A DNA stretch of 64,000 bases from Petaurus breviceps papuanus (GCA_028583685.1 JAMXIF010001194.1:21792046-21856045), one strand, 5' to 3'; numbered from the stretch's first letter, positions 42,165 to 52,939 are shown. Numbers and translations are program-made. Notes: generated from the letters alone by a model not told the origin.

Positions 42165-42295
42165 ATATTGCTTTAACGTTTATAAGCATTCTTTCTCACA
42201 ATAATACCTTGAGGTGGTAGTAAAATCATTACTATTCCTATTTTGAAGATGAGAAAACTGAGTCTTAAAGAGGTGAATATACCATGGAACAGAGC
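42165..42295 (-). mobile_element. MIR fragment
   Basis: AATAATACCTTGAGGTGG, TTTGAAGATGAGAAAACTGAG, CTTAAAGAGGTGAATA. Confidence 0.55.
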
Positions 42296-42360
42296 AAGTT
42301 CACTATGCCCACTAAAATGGAACACAAACATCTGTAGGATGTGAAACCTGCCGTCAGGTG

Positions 42361-42938
42361 ATTTACAATCAAATCTGTGCAAACAGATTTGTTTTGTTTT
42401 TTAAGACAAGTCAGACTATATTAAAGAACAAATGAATATTACAAACAATAAAAGCAAATGGATATTAGCCCAATCAGCAAAATAGATAAATTGAGCAACA
42501 GAGGCAAGGAAGTAGCATTTGTTGCCAATACCTCTGATAAAGAACACTCATCTGTCTCTTTTTCTGTTTCTCTGTCTCTATTTCCACTTCTCTCCCCCCC
42601 CCCATGTCTCTGTCTCCTTTTTGTCTCTCTCTCTTCCTCTTTCCCTTTCCCCTCCTTTCTCCTTTCTTTCTTTCTGTCTCTCTCACACACACACACTCTC
42701 TCTCTTTCTCTCTCCCTCCCTCCCCACTCCCTCCCCCTCCTTACCCTTTCTGTCATTATGATGCCATCTTTGTCTTTGTGCCATGCAAGAGAATGATTGC
42801 TACAGTCTGTCGTTCCTGGGTAGTTTTTCCTGTTTATCTGTTTGCATTCCCTAAATGCTGCCTGACTGACATCTTTGGTTTAGAGACCATAGAAGGACTG
42901 TGTCACAAAATCAATAACAAATATATCCTTGAAAAACC
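42361..42938 (+). repeat. Paired unit, copy 1, with pyrimidine tract
   Basis: Left arm: ATTTACAATCAAATCTG, TTACAAACAATAAAAGC, TTAGCCCAATCAG, AGGAAGTAGCATTTGTTG. Then a CT-rich tract (42546-42745). Right arm: ATGATTGCTACAGTCTGTCG, TTCCTGGGTAGTTTTTCC, AATCAATAACAAATATATCC, TTGAAAAACC. The same order is seen at 43646-44219. Family unknown. Confidence 0.75.
42546..42750 (+). repeat. Polypyrimidine tract
   Basis: Mixed CT, CCT, CTTT and CA words. Open frames of 72-142 codons through it are serine/leucine or arginine/glutamate runs and are not coding. Confidence 0.9.
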
Positions 42939-43029
42939 TTCTGAGTCTTTCTCAGTCCTCTCAGACATGCCTATATCAAAGATCGTGGGACCTTGGCAAT
43001 CAGTTGTCCAGAGGTTATGGCATAGGAGT

Positions 43030-43205
43030 TAAGAAATGACTAGAAAAGTCACAAAAGGCTTCATGAAGAACATAGAGTTTGAGCTGAGTCTTGAAAGACA
43101 GGTAGATTTTGGACAAAAGGAAAGGAATATTGGACTAGAGAATGGGAAGAGGTGAGGAAAGGTAGGGATGTTGGATTTCCAATGAGACTAGAGGTTCAGG
43201 ATATT
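43030..43205 (+). mobile_element. Old unnamed repeat, middle fragment
   Basis: AAAGGCTTCATGAAGAACATAG (abbreviated), TTTGAGCTGAGTCTTGAAAG and AGGTAGATTTTGG match the body at 14780 and 31150. Confidence 0.5.
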
Positions 43206-43395
43206 GACGAAAATAAAAAACAGAAACCAAGGGAAATAGTTAACTATGAAAATGCAAGAGGTAGACCAACTTGAAATTCCTCCTGATGCTCAGTTAGAAA
43301 ATAAGATCCAGCTCTGATCAATATAATGCACTGAGTAGGAAAGGAGATTTTTGAAAAAGATGTCTAGTACTATAATAAAGCATAAAATAAAAACA
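43205..43395. other. Unassigned A-rich sequence
   Basis: Nothing recognised. Confidence 0.3.
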
Positions 43396-43397
43396 AT

Positions 43398-43475
43398 TCT
43401 GTCTTAATCAACAAACACTTACTAAGCACTTTTGATGTGTCAGTCACTGTGATAGGCAATGAGTCACAAATACAA
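43398..43475 (+). mobile_element. Old unnamed repeat, head fragment
   Basis: AATCAACAAACACTTACTAAGC (abbreviated) and CAGTCACTGTGATAGGC. Confidence 0.45.
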
Positions 43476-43567
43476 TGCTCTCAATTAACCAAAACTTATT
43501 TTTAAATATCCCATTAATAGAACATCCTTGTTAATTGAAATTTCACAGTAGGTTTCTGGTTTGGTTT

Positions 43568-43832
43568 TTAATCAGTCAAGCATTTATCAAATCCTTAATA
43601 TGTGCCAGGCATTGTACAAAATGCTGTGGCTATAAAGAAGGGTTAATTTACAATCAAAACTGGACAAACAAGACAAATATTTTTTTAAAAGCAAGACAGA
43701 CCATACTGACATTACAAACAATAAAAGCAATAGGATGTTAGCCCAATCAGTAAGAAAAAACAACAGAGCAATAGAGACAGGGAAGTAGCATTTGTTGAAA
43801 ATAGCCTTGATAAAGGACACTTATCTCTGTGT

Positions 43833-43889
<57 letters not shown>

Positions 43890-44300
43890 AGCTCTGTTTA
43901 TCTCTCTGTGTCACTGTCTTTTTCTTTCTCTTTCCCTTTCTCCTTCCTTCTTTCTCTGTCTCTCTGTCTCTCTCTGCCTCTCTGTCTCTGTCTCTCTCTA
44001 TATCTCTCTGACTCTCTCTCTTTTCCCCTCCCCATCCTCTCTGTCATTACGATGTTGTCTTTGTGAAGTGGAAGAAAATGATTGCTAGAGTCTGTTGTTC
44101 CTGGGTAGTTTTCCCTATATATTTGTTTGTATTTCCTGATTGCTGCCTGATTTCTTCGGTCTAGATACCAGAAAAGGACTTTGTCATAAGATCAATAACA
44201 AATATATCTTTGAAAAACCATTTACCAAGGATTCCTGTTCTCAAAAAGTTCACATTCTACTGGAGGAAAGACAATGTCCAAAAAATTGTACATATTATAC
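43568..44300 (+). mobile_element. Old unnamed repeat split by paired unit copy 2
   Basis: The left piece has AAGCATTTATCAAATCC and TGTGCCAGGCATTGTAC. The right piece has TTACCAAGGATTCCTGTTC and AAAGTTCACATTCTACTGG. These are contiguous in the copy at 30688, so the 575-bp unit lies between them. Confidence 0.5.
43646..44219 (+). repeat. Paired unit, copy 2, with pyrimidine tract
   Basis: Matches copy 1 in both arms (TTACAAACAATAAAAGC, TTAGCCCAATCAG, GGGAAGTAGCATTTGTTG, AAATGATTGCTAGAGTCTG, TTCCTGGGTAGTTTTCC, ATCAATAACAAATATATC). The core is a long (CT)n tract at 43833-44030. It interrupts an old repeat, which suggests an interspersed element rather than only a local duplication. Confidence 0.75.
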
Positions 44301-44374
44301 ATATGTGTGTGTATTTATGTATGTATATGTATATGAATATGTATATATACAGATAAATGATAGATAGATGGATG

Positions 44375-44435
<61 letters not shown>

Positions 44436-44436
44436 A
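44290..44436 (+). repeat. TATG tract and (GATA)n microsatellite
   Basis: A TATG-rich lead (44290-44350) followed by about 75 bp of pure GATA units. Confidence 0.95.
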
Positions 44437-44439
44437 ATG

Positions 44440-44830
44440 TACATGGAAGGTAATCAGAGAAAAAGGCACCACTGAATGGTTTGCTCCCTTCTGTCTATAC
44501 CATTATACCATAGAAAGAATAGATGAATATTAACCCCCTCCCCTTTTGAAGATGGTTATTTACAATTCATGCATGCCATTTTTCATGGTATCTCATTATG
44601 TTTAGGATCAGTCAGGACTATCAGTATCATGGCCATGATGGGTTGATGGTAATTCATCTTTCCTAACTTTCCCCATTTGCTGGATCAGTTGGCTTATGCA
44701 GCTGATTAGAGCTCCATGTTACTCAGGACAGAAAAGGTTGGGTTCGTTCACATGGGCTGTCTCAAAAATAGCTGATGCTGGTCCCAAGTAGAATGAGGTG
44801 GGTATAGGAATGGCCCATCACAAACACACA
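44440..44830. other. Unassigned sequence
   Basis: The start may be more of the old repeat (GTACATGGAAGGTAATCAG). The rest is unrecognised. Confidence 0.3.
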
Positions 44831-44834
44831 TCCC

Positions 44835-44935
44835 TTCCACTCTCTAGGTTTCAGATTCCCTCTCTGTAAAGTAAGGAGATGTGCCTCATCATCTAGAAAG
44901 GCCCTTCCAGTTCTGTAGATTTCTGCCTTGATGAC
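44835..44935 (+). mobile_element. MIR3 3' fragment
   Basis: CAGATTCCCTCTCTGTAAAG, CTAGAAAGGCCCTTCCAGTTC (abbreviated). Confidence 0.5.
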
Positions 44936-44939
44936 TCTG

Positions 44940-45815
44940 CTCTCACACTCCCTCCGGTGGCAGAGGTCAGAAATCTTGATCAAGCCCTGCCGGCACAGGG
45001 ACCTAAGCCTGGTCCTAATGACTCTTCCTAATGAATAATGGCTCCACTCTCGGTTTGTATTCTGAACTAAAGGCATACATGCGGACACTGTAAATGTTAC
45101 CCCACACTGGCTCCTGCAGGAAAGAAGCCAGAGGGACCTTTTCTTCTTGATAAAGCAGGGGGGAGATAAGGAACCAAAGAAAGCTTGTGTTCCCAAGAGA
45201 TGACCAGAAACATAATCCTCCCTCACAGGCTCATTATTATTGAAGATAAGAGGATGGAAAGCTGCCAGATATGCCGGGCAAAAAATAAATAAATATGGTC
45301 TTTTCCTTCTGAATATAAACTTGTGAACACAACTGATGGGGCTGTTTGCCCTTTACTCCATTAATAATGTATTAAAAGAAATGAAAGATCAGTAGATAAA
45401 TCCCATTCTCTTGGTTTACGTAAAGAATCTCTCATAAATAGGGCTTATATATGGTGAGGTCATGTGATAGATTCAGGTGATGGGAGTCACTCATAAGGTC
45501 TGCTTGATGGCTATTCCCAAAAATGAGTCTGAGGATATTTTGAATGGCAGCTATTTTGGAATAAGCGTATATCCTCTCAAGGGGACTACTTTGAAGGGAA
45601 GGGAACAACCCTCGTTTGTATATAGAAGTTTTGCTAAGTACGTTAAGCAGTATCTCCAAATGCAAACATCTAGCACTAGCAGGATGCAAGACTAAGGTAG
45701 GGAGGATGAAAAATGGCAGAACATAAGCTTTTGGTTTACAGTATAATGTCAAAGCTAAGAAGAAAAGAGTATGTGTTTGAAGAACAGATACTGTGTGATG
45801 ATGGCTTCATGTCAA
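44940..45815. other. Unique sequence
   Basis: No repeat recognised. It holds minus-strand frames of 154 codons (44762-45226) and 106 codons (45432-45752) without domains. The stretch 45330-45420 is TAAT-rich (CATTAATAATGTATTAAAAG). Confidence 0.4.
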
Positions 45816-45817
45816 GT

Positions 45818-46322
45818 AATAATAATAATAATAGATAGCATTTATAGAGTGCTTTTAAGGTTTTCAAAGTGTTTTTAAATACCTAATTTTATCCTTATAA
45901 CCACCTTGGGAGGCAGGTGTTATTATTATCCCTATTTTACAGATGAGGAAACTGAGGTAGAAGAACATCAAGTAACTTGCCCAAGGTCATACAATCAGTG
46001 TCCACCTCAGATCTTCCTAACTCTGGGCAGCTAGGTGATGCAATGGATAGAGCACCAGGCCTGGAGTCAGGAAGACTTGAGTTCAAATCTAGCCTAAAAT
46101 ACTAACTATTTGACCCTGGGTAAATCATTTAATCCTGTTTGCTTTGGTTTCCTCATGTGTAAAATGAGCTGGAAAATGAAATGGCAAACCAGTCCAGCAT
46201 CCTTGCTCCAAAAATTCTACATGGAGTCACAAAGAGTCAGACACTTCTGAAACAACTGAACCACAACAGCTTCTCGACTCCAGGTCCAAAACTGTACCTA
46301 TTGGGCCACCTAGCTGCCTAGT
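45818..46322 (-). mobile_element. MIR split by MAR1
   Basis: The left part (45818-46024) has AGATAGCATTTATAGAGTGC, ATTTTACAGATGAGGAAACTG (abbreviated), CAAGGTCATACAATCAG. The right part (46271-46322) has CGACTCCAGGTCCAAAAC and GGGCCACCTAGCTGCC. CTTCCTAACTCTGG and CTTCTCGACTCCAG at the junctions look like a diverged target duplication. Confidence 0.7.
46026..46270 (+). mobile_element. MAR1-like CORE-SINE, full length
   Basis: GGGCAGCTAGGTGATGCAATG, CCAGGCCTGGAGTCAGG, AAAATGAGCTGGAAAATGAAATGG (abbreviated), GAGTCAGACACTTCTGAAAC. Confidence 0.8.
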
Positions 46323-46424
46323 GAAGGAATTCCAACAAGGGTAGATCTGAGAAGAACCAAAAAGCTCCACCCATTTGCCCAAATGTATTTCACCCACCTT
46401 CCAAAATTCCCACCATTACTTACA

Positions 46425-46512
46425 TATGAAGACCTGGGACCACATCTCACCTCCAACACTTGCCACATGACTAGGGACAAATCACTTAACTTACCTCCGA
46501 ACCTCAAGCAAC
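46425..46512 (+). mobile_element. SINE fragment, MAR1/WSINE1 type
   Basis: ATGAAGACCTGGGACCACATC, ACACTTGCCACATGAC, GGGACAAATCACTTAAC. Confidence 0.5.
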
Positions 46513-46579
46513 TAAGACCATAACTAAGAGAGCAGCTTTGATATGAGTGAGTGGATGGAGTTCTCACACTAATGACATC

Positions 46580-46805
46580 ACAAATCCTCCATGTATTGAT
46601 ATATAGTGCAACTTCTAGCCATTTCTCCTAGATCTGCCTTCTATGGTCAAGGAGAACAAGTGTACTCTCTCTCTCTCTCACACACATGACAGTTTTCAAA
46701 TACTTAAAGACAGCTCTCTCACCCCTTCTTCCCCCAGATTTCTCTTCTCCAGTCTAAACAGCCCCAGCTCTTTCAACTGGGTAGCTGAGATGTGATGAGT
46801 GCTGC
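46580..46805 (-). mobile_element. L3/CR1 LINE fragment
   Basis: TTTTCAAATACTTAAAGACAGC, CTCTTCTCCAGTCTAAACAG, CCCCAGCTCTTTCAAC: the inverted CR1/L3 phrase seen also near 3850 and 5760. A CT/CA run sits at 46662-46685. Confidence 0.6.
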
Positions 46806-46809
46806 TGTT

Positions 46810-47712
46810 TTGCCCATATAGATTACATATATTCACATGGGTTTGTCCTGAGGTCATTTGAAGGAAGGCAAAGATGACCTTCTCTAGCATTTCCTCCCCC
46901 TACCTTTCTTCAAAGGAGACTAACTCTTGCCAGTAGGGGAAGCATGATGTTGAAGCCAGAGGCTAACCACTCTGTTCTCCTCATAGAGAAGGAATACCAA
47001 GGTAGAATTACATTTATCTGCTCCCTTAAATATTGTAAATCCAGGGGACTAAATTAGTAGGGCAAGTAATTTTTAGATTCGAGCTAAACTTCTGATTGCT
47101 GTTCCTTACTAGGGAAGGAGGACCCCACAGTTTATATCCAAGGCTTAATTCCCTTTCCATCAGATGCCAGTTCAACAATGAACACTCATAGCAAACAGGA
47201 AAAAAACAGTTATTCAAGTTGATGGCAAAGCAAAAATCGGAGAAAACATACATATGAGAATATAAACTAGATGATACAGATTGAATGAGCTCCCCTTTTG
47301 GTAGCAAAATAACTCAGCCCAACAAAGAGAAAGATCTCATGCAAGAGGAAATTCCCCAACATCTCAAATATAATAAACTAGGGATAGAAATATGTTAGAG
47401 ACTGTCTGCTTCTCTACACACCAGCTTCTTCCAGATCCTTCCTCCCAACATGGACTTGAAGAGAAATTGAAATTTCACATCTTCTCTCTCAAAACTGGAA
47501 GCCATAAGAGTCCAGATCTCTCTTCTCTCTGAGTTTTTCCAATTCCACCTACCTCTCAGGCAAGCAAAGGGTATTCAGTAACCAATCTCCACCAATGAGA
47601 AAAGGTGAAAGGTGTGGAGAAGATCTAACAGCTAGTTTATGTCTGTGTATAATATGTATTTCTCTAGACTCTTTAGACATCCTGGATCCCAGGATGAAGG
47701 TACTATATGTCA
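46810..47712. other. Unique sequence
   Basis: No repeat recognised. A 93-codon minus frame (47026-47307) has no domain. Confidence 0.4.
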
Positions 47713-47724
47713 GGGTCTGGGAGC

Positions 47725-47970
47725 TGGTTTAGTTGTTTCAATCATGCCCAACTCTTCATGACCCTATTTGGAATTTTCTTGGCAAAGATACTAGAGTGGT
47801 TTTCCAATTCCTTTTACAGCTCATTTTACAGACTTTAAGTCTGATTTTAAGTGACTTGTCCAGGATCACACAGCTAGCAAGTGTCTGAAGCCAGATTTGA
47901 ACTCAGGAAAATGAATCTTCCTCACTCCAGGTCCATCATTCTATGCACTATGGCACCACCTAGCTGCCCT
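47725..47970 (-). mobile_element. MAR1-like CORE-SINE
   Basis: GTTTCAATCATGCCCAACTC, TTCTTGGCAAAGATACTAG, TGACTTGTCCAGGATCAC, CATTCTATGCACTATGGC, ACCACCTAGCTGCCC. GGGTCTGG flanks both sides, a probable target duplication. Confidence 0.75.
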
Positions 47971-47974
47971 GGGT

Positions 47975-48655
47975 CTGGAAGTAGGAAATACCAAAAAGAG
48001 GAAAGAGGCAGAAAAGAGAGTAAAAATAGCTTTTCATACTCCACAATTTTTTCAAGCCAAGACTTTAAGAAAATGTAGAGACAGAGGATACATATCTCTT
48101 TTCAGCCATCTGTTTGTACCCAGATACATGTGTGGGTAAAGGAAATAGGCACAAAAGAACTGAAACATTTCCCTAAACAGTGGAATAGTAATATTTCATT
48201 TTGTTATCTGGAAATAGCAAGAGAAAACTTGTGTTCAATGTGCATTTATGTATTGTTTTATGGAAAGTGTTGCTCTTAAGCAACCTTATTCAGTTCCATA
48301 AAATGTTTTCTTCCAAGGAAAAAATGTGAAATAATTATATCTCAATATACCAATGAATCCTTGATCTCATCAATGTGGATATTCTTGTCAACAACCCAAA
48401 ATGCAATCCATCAAAGCCTGTCCACTTTGAATGTCTGTTATATTCTCTCATAAGTCTATTACAAGAGTTCATCCAATAAGAGATTATTACTAATCATGAT
48501 GAAGAACAGATTGTAGAATATAATAAATTATATATGTATCATTTATGTTTATGGAAAATAGTATAGTTATCCAAAATGGGCCCAAATATAGTTAGAATAC
48601 CAAAATTTTATATTCCTGTACAAAACTGTTCTCTAAAACATGTTGTGAACACAAT
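47975..48655. other. Mostly unassigned; perhaps decayed LINE
   Basis: The last part may belong to the R4-like element that follows. No motif could be placed. Confidence 0.25.
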
Positions 48656-48659
48656 AATG

Positions 48660-49681
48660 TCAAGAATAATTCATATAAACATGACATAAAACAAATTAAA
48701 CAGCTTTCTCATCTCCTGGGAAACTTTCTCCAGTGATTTCGATATATCATTTGGACTTGGGAAGTGCAAAAATCCTTAATATCAGTCAAGGAAAAATAGA
48801 GACTAAAGAATTCAGACTTGAATCTAGAGGTCGCATCAAACCACTGGACAGACATGGTATTTACAAATACCTTGGTATCCTCTAGCAAGATGCAAAGTGT
48901 AAGGATTTCATGGAGAAATCTGTTGCTGAATGTGGCAAAAAAAAAAAAAAAAACCTATTAGGATTCTGATACCCAAACTGAATGGGAAGAATATGTTTAA
49001 AGCAATTAACACCTACGGAATCCCAAGCTTAATGTACACTTGTGGAACTGTAAAATGAATCTTAACAGGTTTGGAAAGCATCCTGACAAAAAATCTGTGT
49101 GAGATTTACAAAATATAGAGCCCAACAACCCTAAGCAACTAAAAGAAATGAACATTTCTGAACTGAAGAGGAAAGAAGGGATTGATTGACATTTTGGGAG
49201 CACATGACAAACAAATCAAAAATCTACAGAAAAGCTTTGGAAAGAAATGAGAATTACTTCACTGCACAATAATAAAGGCTGATAACTAGTACAAATTGTT
49301 GGATTTGATTAATGTAAATAAAAATTACTTACCGCCAGATGGAGCCTATGAAATAACTAATATCCAAGAGGGCCATCAAAGGGCTTTCCATGGATGACAC
49401 AGGCAAGATCTTAAACAATATGTCAACACAGAAAGATCAAATAAGGGTCTGAGTCATGCAGGGTTCTTTTTTGGGGAGAGGGTAGAATTCAAGGGGTTTA
49501 TGATGACAATTCAGGATTAGGTCATTGTTACCAGAAAATACAGAAGAATTATGCTTAAGAAGCCTAGACTTAGTGAACAATGGATATCATGTAAGGAAAA
49601 AGTGAAGAAAATGCAGCATATCACCAATAGTCTATAGTAATTTAGCACCAAATGAATGCCCAGCAAGATGCTACCTGGGGG
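48660..49681 (+). mobile_element. R4/Dong-like LINE, RT end to C-terminus, decayed
   Basis: Translation with frame changes gives, in order: FGLGKC near 48755 (compare 'FG.DKC'), GIYKYLGIL near 48870 ('YKYLG'), a decayed match to 'LKLNGKNKIKAINTYAIP' at 48970-49030, KEMNISELKRKEGID at 49142-49190 (equivalent to 'KRKEGGRGLI'), and KVKKMQHITNS near 49610 followed by an 'LAPNEY.AR' equivalent. The last is the CCHC-like 'C...QHI...C..LA..EYL.RHN' signature of R2/R4-type LINEs. This class has a restriction-like endonuclease instead of the APE type in L1, L2 and RTE. The copy is old, full of stops, and 5' truncated. A WSINE1 breaks or ends it at 49682. Confidence 0.6.
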
Positions 49682-49853
49682 GTTGGGGGACAGCTAGGTG
49701 GCACAGTGAATAGAGCACTGGCCCTGGAGTCAGGAGGACCTGAGTTCAAATCTGACCTCAGACACTTGCCATTTAACTAGCTGTGTGACCTTAGGAAAGT
49801 CACTTAACCCCAATTGCCTTGCCTTCCCTGCTCCAAAAAAAAAAAAAAGACAT
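49682..49853 (+). mobile_element. WSINE1-like SINE
   Basis: GGGGGACAGCTAGGTGGCAC, GCACTGGCCCTGGAGTCAGG, CTAGCTGTGTGACCTTAGG, TTAACCCCAATTGCC and a 14-A tail. TACCTGGGGG at 49672-49681 and 49854-49863 is the target duplication. Confidence 0.85.
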
Positions 49854-49924
49854 TACCTGGGGGCTAGAATTCTACACTGAGATGTTTTCTATCTTTCATG
49901 AGCTGGCAAACAAAGGCCCACACT

Positions 49925-50322
49925 GCCAATACAGACCTTTCCCAGTATTTTGTGACTCGGTGATCATGGCTTCCTTGCTGTTCCTCAACTTAGACGCTTC
50001 ATCTATGACTCCTTACATTTTCACTGTCTGCCCCTGGAATTCTCTCCTTCCTCTTCTCCACCCATGAGCTGTCCCTGGTTTCCTTTGGCTCCCAGTTATA
50101 ATCCTAAGTCTTTCCTGAGAGCCCTTCATTTCAGCGTCTTCCTCGCGTTGCTTGTTTCTCATTTTCGCTCTCTATGCTTCTTTGTTCAGGGTTATTTTTA
50201 TATCTACTCCACCTTGAATAGCGAACTACTTAAGGGCAGGGACTACCTTTTACTCCTCTTTGTATTTCCAGAGCTTGGCCCAGTGTCTGGAACAGAGCAG
50301 TCGCTTAAATATTAAATAAATC
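49925..50322 (+). mobile_element. L2 LINE 3' UTR fragment
   Basis: TGCCCCTGGAATTCTCTCC, TCCTGAGAGCCCTTCATTTC, TTAAGGGCAGGGACTACC, CCAGAGCTTGGCCCAGTGTC, TAAATATTAAATAAAT. Confidence 0.7.
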
Positions 50323-50572
50323 ACAGCAGATAGAGGGTCAGACCTGGAATCAGAAAGACCCTGAGTTCAAATCAAGCTTCAGACCTTTACTACCTACGTG
50401 ACCCTGGGACAGTCAATTAACCCCACTTGCCTCAGTTTCCTCATCTGTGAAATGATCTAGAGAAGGAAATGGCAAACCACTTCAGTATCTTTGCTAAGAA
50501 AACCCCAAATGGGGTCAAAAAGAGTCAGACATAACTTTTAAATAATGAAGAACAACAAATAAATGTGTATTG
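50323..50572 (+). mobile_element. MAR1-like CORE-SINE
   Basis: CACAGCAGATAGAGGGTCAG, ACGTGACCCTGGGACAGTC, TCAGTTTCCTCATCTGTG, AGAAAACCCCAAATGGGG, AGAGTCAGACATAAC. Confidence 0.75.
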
Positions 50573-50599
50573 ACTGACTGATCTCAAAATATCCTGAAG

Positions 50600-50777
50600 A
50601 ATCCAAGGGCACTAGACTTAGGAAAGCCTGAGTTGAAAGTCTACCACAAACAATACTAGTAGTGTGACTTTGTGCAAGTCACTTAACCTCTGTGCCTTAG
50701 TATCTTCAGATTTAAAACAAGGGAATTGGACTTGAGGGATTCCAAGGTTCTTCCTAGCTCTAAATCTATGATCCTAT
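50600..50777 (+). mobile_element. MIR3-like SINE
   Basis: GGCACTAGACTTAGGAAAGC, TTTGTGCAAGTCACTTAACC, GATTCCAAGGTTCTTCCTAGC (abbreviated). Confidence 0.65.
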
Positions 50778-50779
50778 AA

Positions 50780-51220
50780 AGCAAACCATTAACACAGACC
50801 AAATCATTAGCCACAGTTACCGAGCATGCCATTGATTCATAAACGCTTAAGGATAGGGCTTTGAACAGATGTCACCATACCATATACTCATTCTTCCCAA
50901 GCTACACAGAATAAAAGGCTTTCCAAATATAGAAACCTAGGCAAAAAGATCAAAATTATGTGGAAACAGCATGAGGCACATATCATTCCCTGTTGTCTTA
51001 TCTGCTCTTGGAGTTGTTTCAAGGATGTTTGTAGTGAGCCTACAAAGAAAGAGCTTACATCCCTAACACTTTTATTCAACTACAAAAAGCAGTTATTTTT
51101 ATCTACCTGTGCTGTTCTCCATAGAACACTGAATATAAAGGAATAATCATGTGAGGATGGCAATTTGTCCCAAGACCATTTTTATCTAAACCCTAATGAA
51201 AAGGATGAGAAGGAAATGAC
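50780..51220. other. Unique sequence
   Basis: No repeat recognised. Opposed 62-63-codon frames at 50888-51146 are chance. Confidence 0.35.
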
Positions 51221-51224
51221 AACA

Positions 51225-51478
51225 AAGCTAATAATAATAACTCGAATATACATAGTGCTTTAAGATTTGCAAAGCACTTCACATACATTATCTCATTGTA
51301 TCTTCATAACCCTGTGAGTAAGATATTATAATTATTCTTGTTTTTCAGAAGAGGAAGCTGGTACTCAGAGAGCTTAAATGACTTATTCAGAATCACACAG
51401 CAAGAGTCTGTCTGAGGTAAAATTCAAACCCAAGTCTTCCTGACTCTACATTCAAACCTCTAGACTGACAAAGTGGCA
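51225..51478 (-). mobile_element. MIR-like SINE, full length
   Basis: ATACATAGTGCTTTAAGATTTGC (abbreviated), CATTATCTCATTGTATCTTC, GAATCACACAGCAAGAG, AAGTCTTCCTGACTCTAC. Confidence 0.7.
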
Positions 51479-51507
51479 AGAGAGATGAAATGGAATAGAG
51501 AAGCTGT

Positions 51508-52045
51508 GATTGTTGTTGTTGTTTGGTCTTCATTTTTGAAGAGGACAAAGGTCATCACAGGGTGATATCTTGACTCAGGAGTTAATTGGATTTAAATGAT
51601 GCAGAATCATGCGAAGTCATCAGCCTCACTCTCTCCTACAGAGTCTTCAAAGCCCAGTGGCAAGACAAAAGTCAAGAAGACTGGCAATGGCCCAAAAAAT
51701 AGTGAATGACCTTGGCATCACCAATGCCTGACCAAGCTCTAGGTGTCCACAGTGCCTGCTTCAGTAAACTTCATGGCCATTGAAACAAATTGTTCTCATG
51801 CACACATTCTACCAGGGGAAGTCTTCACATGCCTAAGGTAGAGAACCCCCTAATTCACCAACATATTTGAGACCCTCAGCCTTCATTAGCCTATCTTTCA
51901 AGGTGGTTTGTTGGACTATGGCCACTGCACTACCGCTTCTTGGATCCGCAGGTGCCAGTGAACAACAAAGGTGGATGAACAGCCCTGGGAGGGGCTTGGC
52001 AAACCCTCACACCACAGGTACTAATCCTCCCTGAACACCCCATAC
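51508..52045 (-). mobile_element. LINE-tail repeat, clade uncertain
   Basis: TTGTTGTTGTTTGGTCTTC, GAAGAGGACAAAGGTCATC, CTTGACTCAGGAGTTAATTGG (abbreviated), CAGCCTCACTCTCTCCTAC, AGTGGCAAGACAAAAGTC. I know this inverted text as a common marsupial LINE/SINE 3' region. Its low-coordinate end resembles the inverted tail of the RTE-like element at 59300-59340 and the piece at 34350. Confidence 0.5.
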
Positions 52046-52049
52046 ACCC

Positions 52050-52220
52050 TGAATAGATAAATGGATAGATGGAAAATAGATTATAGACATAGGTATAGAT
52101 ATATAAATAGAAGATATAGATAGATATGCAAACAACTATACATATATTGACATATAGACATACATGCATATTTGTGTGGATGTGTGGATAGATAGATAGA
52201 TAGATGATAGATAGATATAC

Positions 52221-52267
<47 letters not shown>

Positions 52268-52275
52268 GATATATC
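52050..52275 (+). repeat. (GATA)n microsatellite, interrupted
   Basis: Degenerate TATAGATA lead, then pure GATA units at about 52185-52265. The minus-strand frame through it encodes YLSI repeats and is not a gene. Confidence 0.95.
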
Positions 52276-52329
52276 TTTAGATAGCTAACCATTTGTTGAT
52301 TGTAGCAATCCCTGGAATATTTTATAGGT

Positions 52330-52935
52330 TCCTAAATGAGATCCATAATTATCAAAAAATAATTGAAGAAACATGAAAAACTAAGTGGATGAAGAATGCT
52401 TAATATCCAGATGAAATGTAGTTGGTTGTCTAACCCCCAATGACTCCAAGAGGTCATTGGTACATATATTTTGAACATACACTAAAAACAGATAATGAGC
52501 TGAACCCGGGGCTGAAGAGGAAAAAAGGATTGTGCTAGATATTTTTGGAAAAGCTCCAAGTTCTTTTAATGATTCCAAACTTCTCTCTGAAGCAAAAATC
52601 CATTTTGGCATGGTATTACATGACTGAAAGTTATTGAATAGTAAAGTTGCTAAAAATTGAAGTTGAGGATCACCCAAGATCAATGGGGAGTGTATGGTGA
52701 GTGTGAGCAGGATGGGAAATACTGAAAATGATGAATTACACAAAAGTTGTGGTATGAATGGTATAGGAAAAACCATTTGGCTCAGTAGAGCAAAATGCTG
52801 CCTCAAAGTCTCCTACAACATGGCCTCCATGCATATGTCAATGTCATATGTAAGGAAACCAGATGATGGTGTGTTGCTGAGCAGAAACAGGACAAATATT
52901 TCCATATTGTTCATATTTCTCTAGCCAAGATAGTC
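52330..52935 (+). mobile_element. RTE-like LINE fragment 1
   Basis: In translation: KTKWMKNA near 52380, EHTLKTDNELNPGLKRKK near 52470-52525 (RTE 'LGHTL..DNEL.PEL.RR.R'), a GKLQVL-type segment, and from 52694 MVSVSRMGNTENDELHKSCG (RTE 'MLGVSRRD...NDELR.RSG'). It stops at about 52935 before the final arm. Frame breaks show it is dead. Confidence 0.6.
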
Positions 52936-52939
52936 AATG

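Noticed and set aside
42439-43032. Arginine/glutamate and serine/leucine-rich frames of 72-142 codons
   Set aside because: Direct translation of the pyrimidine tract.
44762-45226. 154-codon minus-strand frame
   Set aside because: No domain; it starts in unique DNA and crosses a MIR3 fragment.
51930-52292. YLSI-repeat protein frames (also at 41203-41469 and 44257-44472)
   Set aside because: Translation of GATA/CTAT microsatellites.
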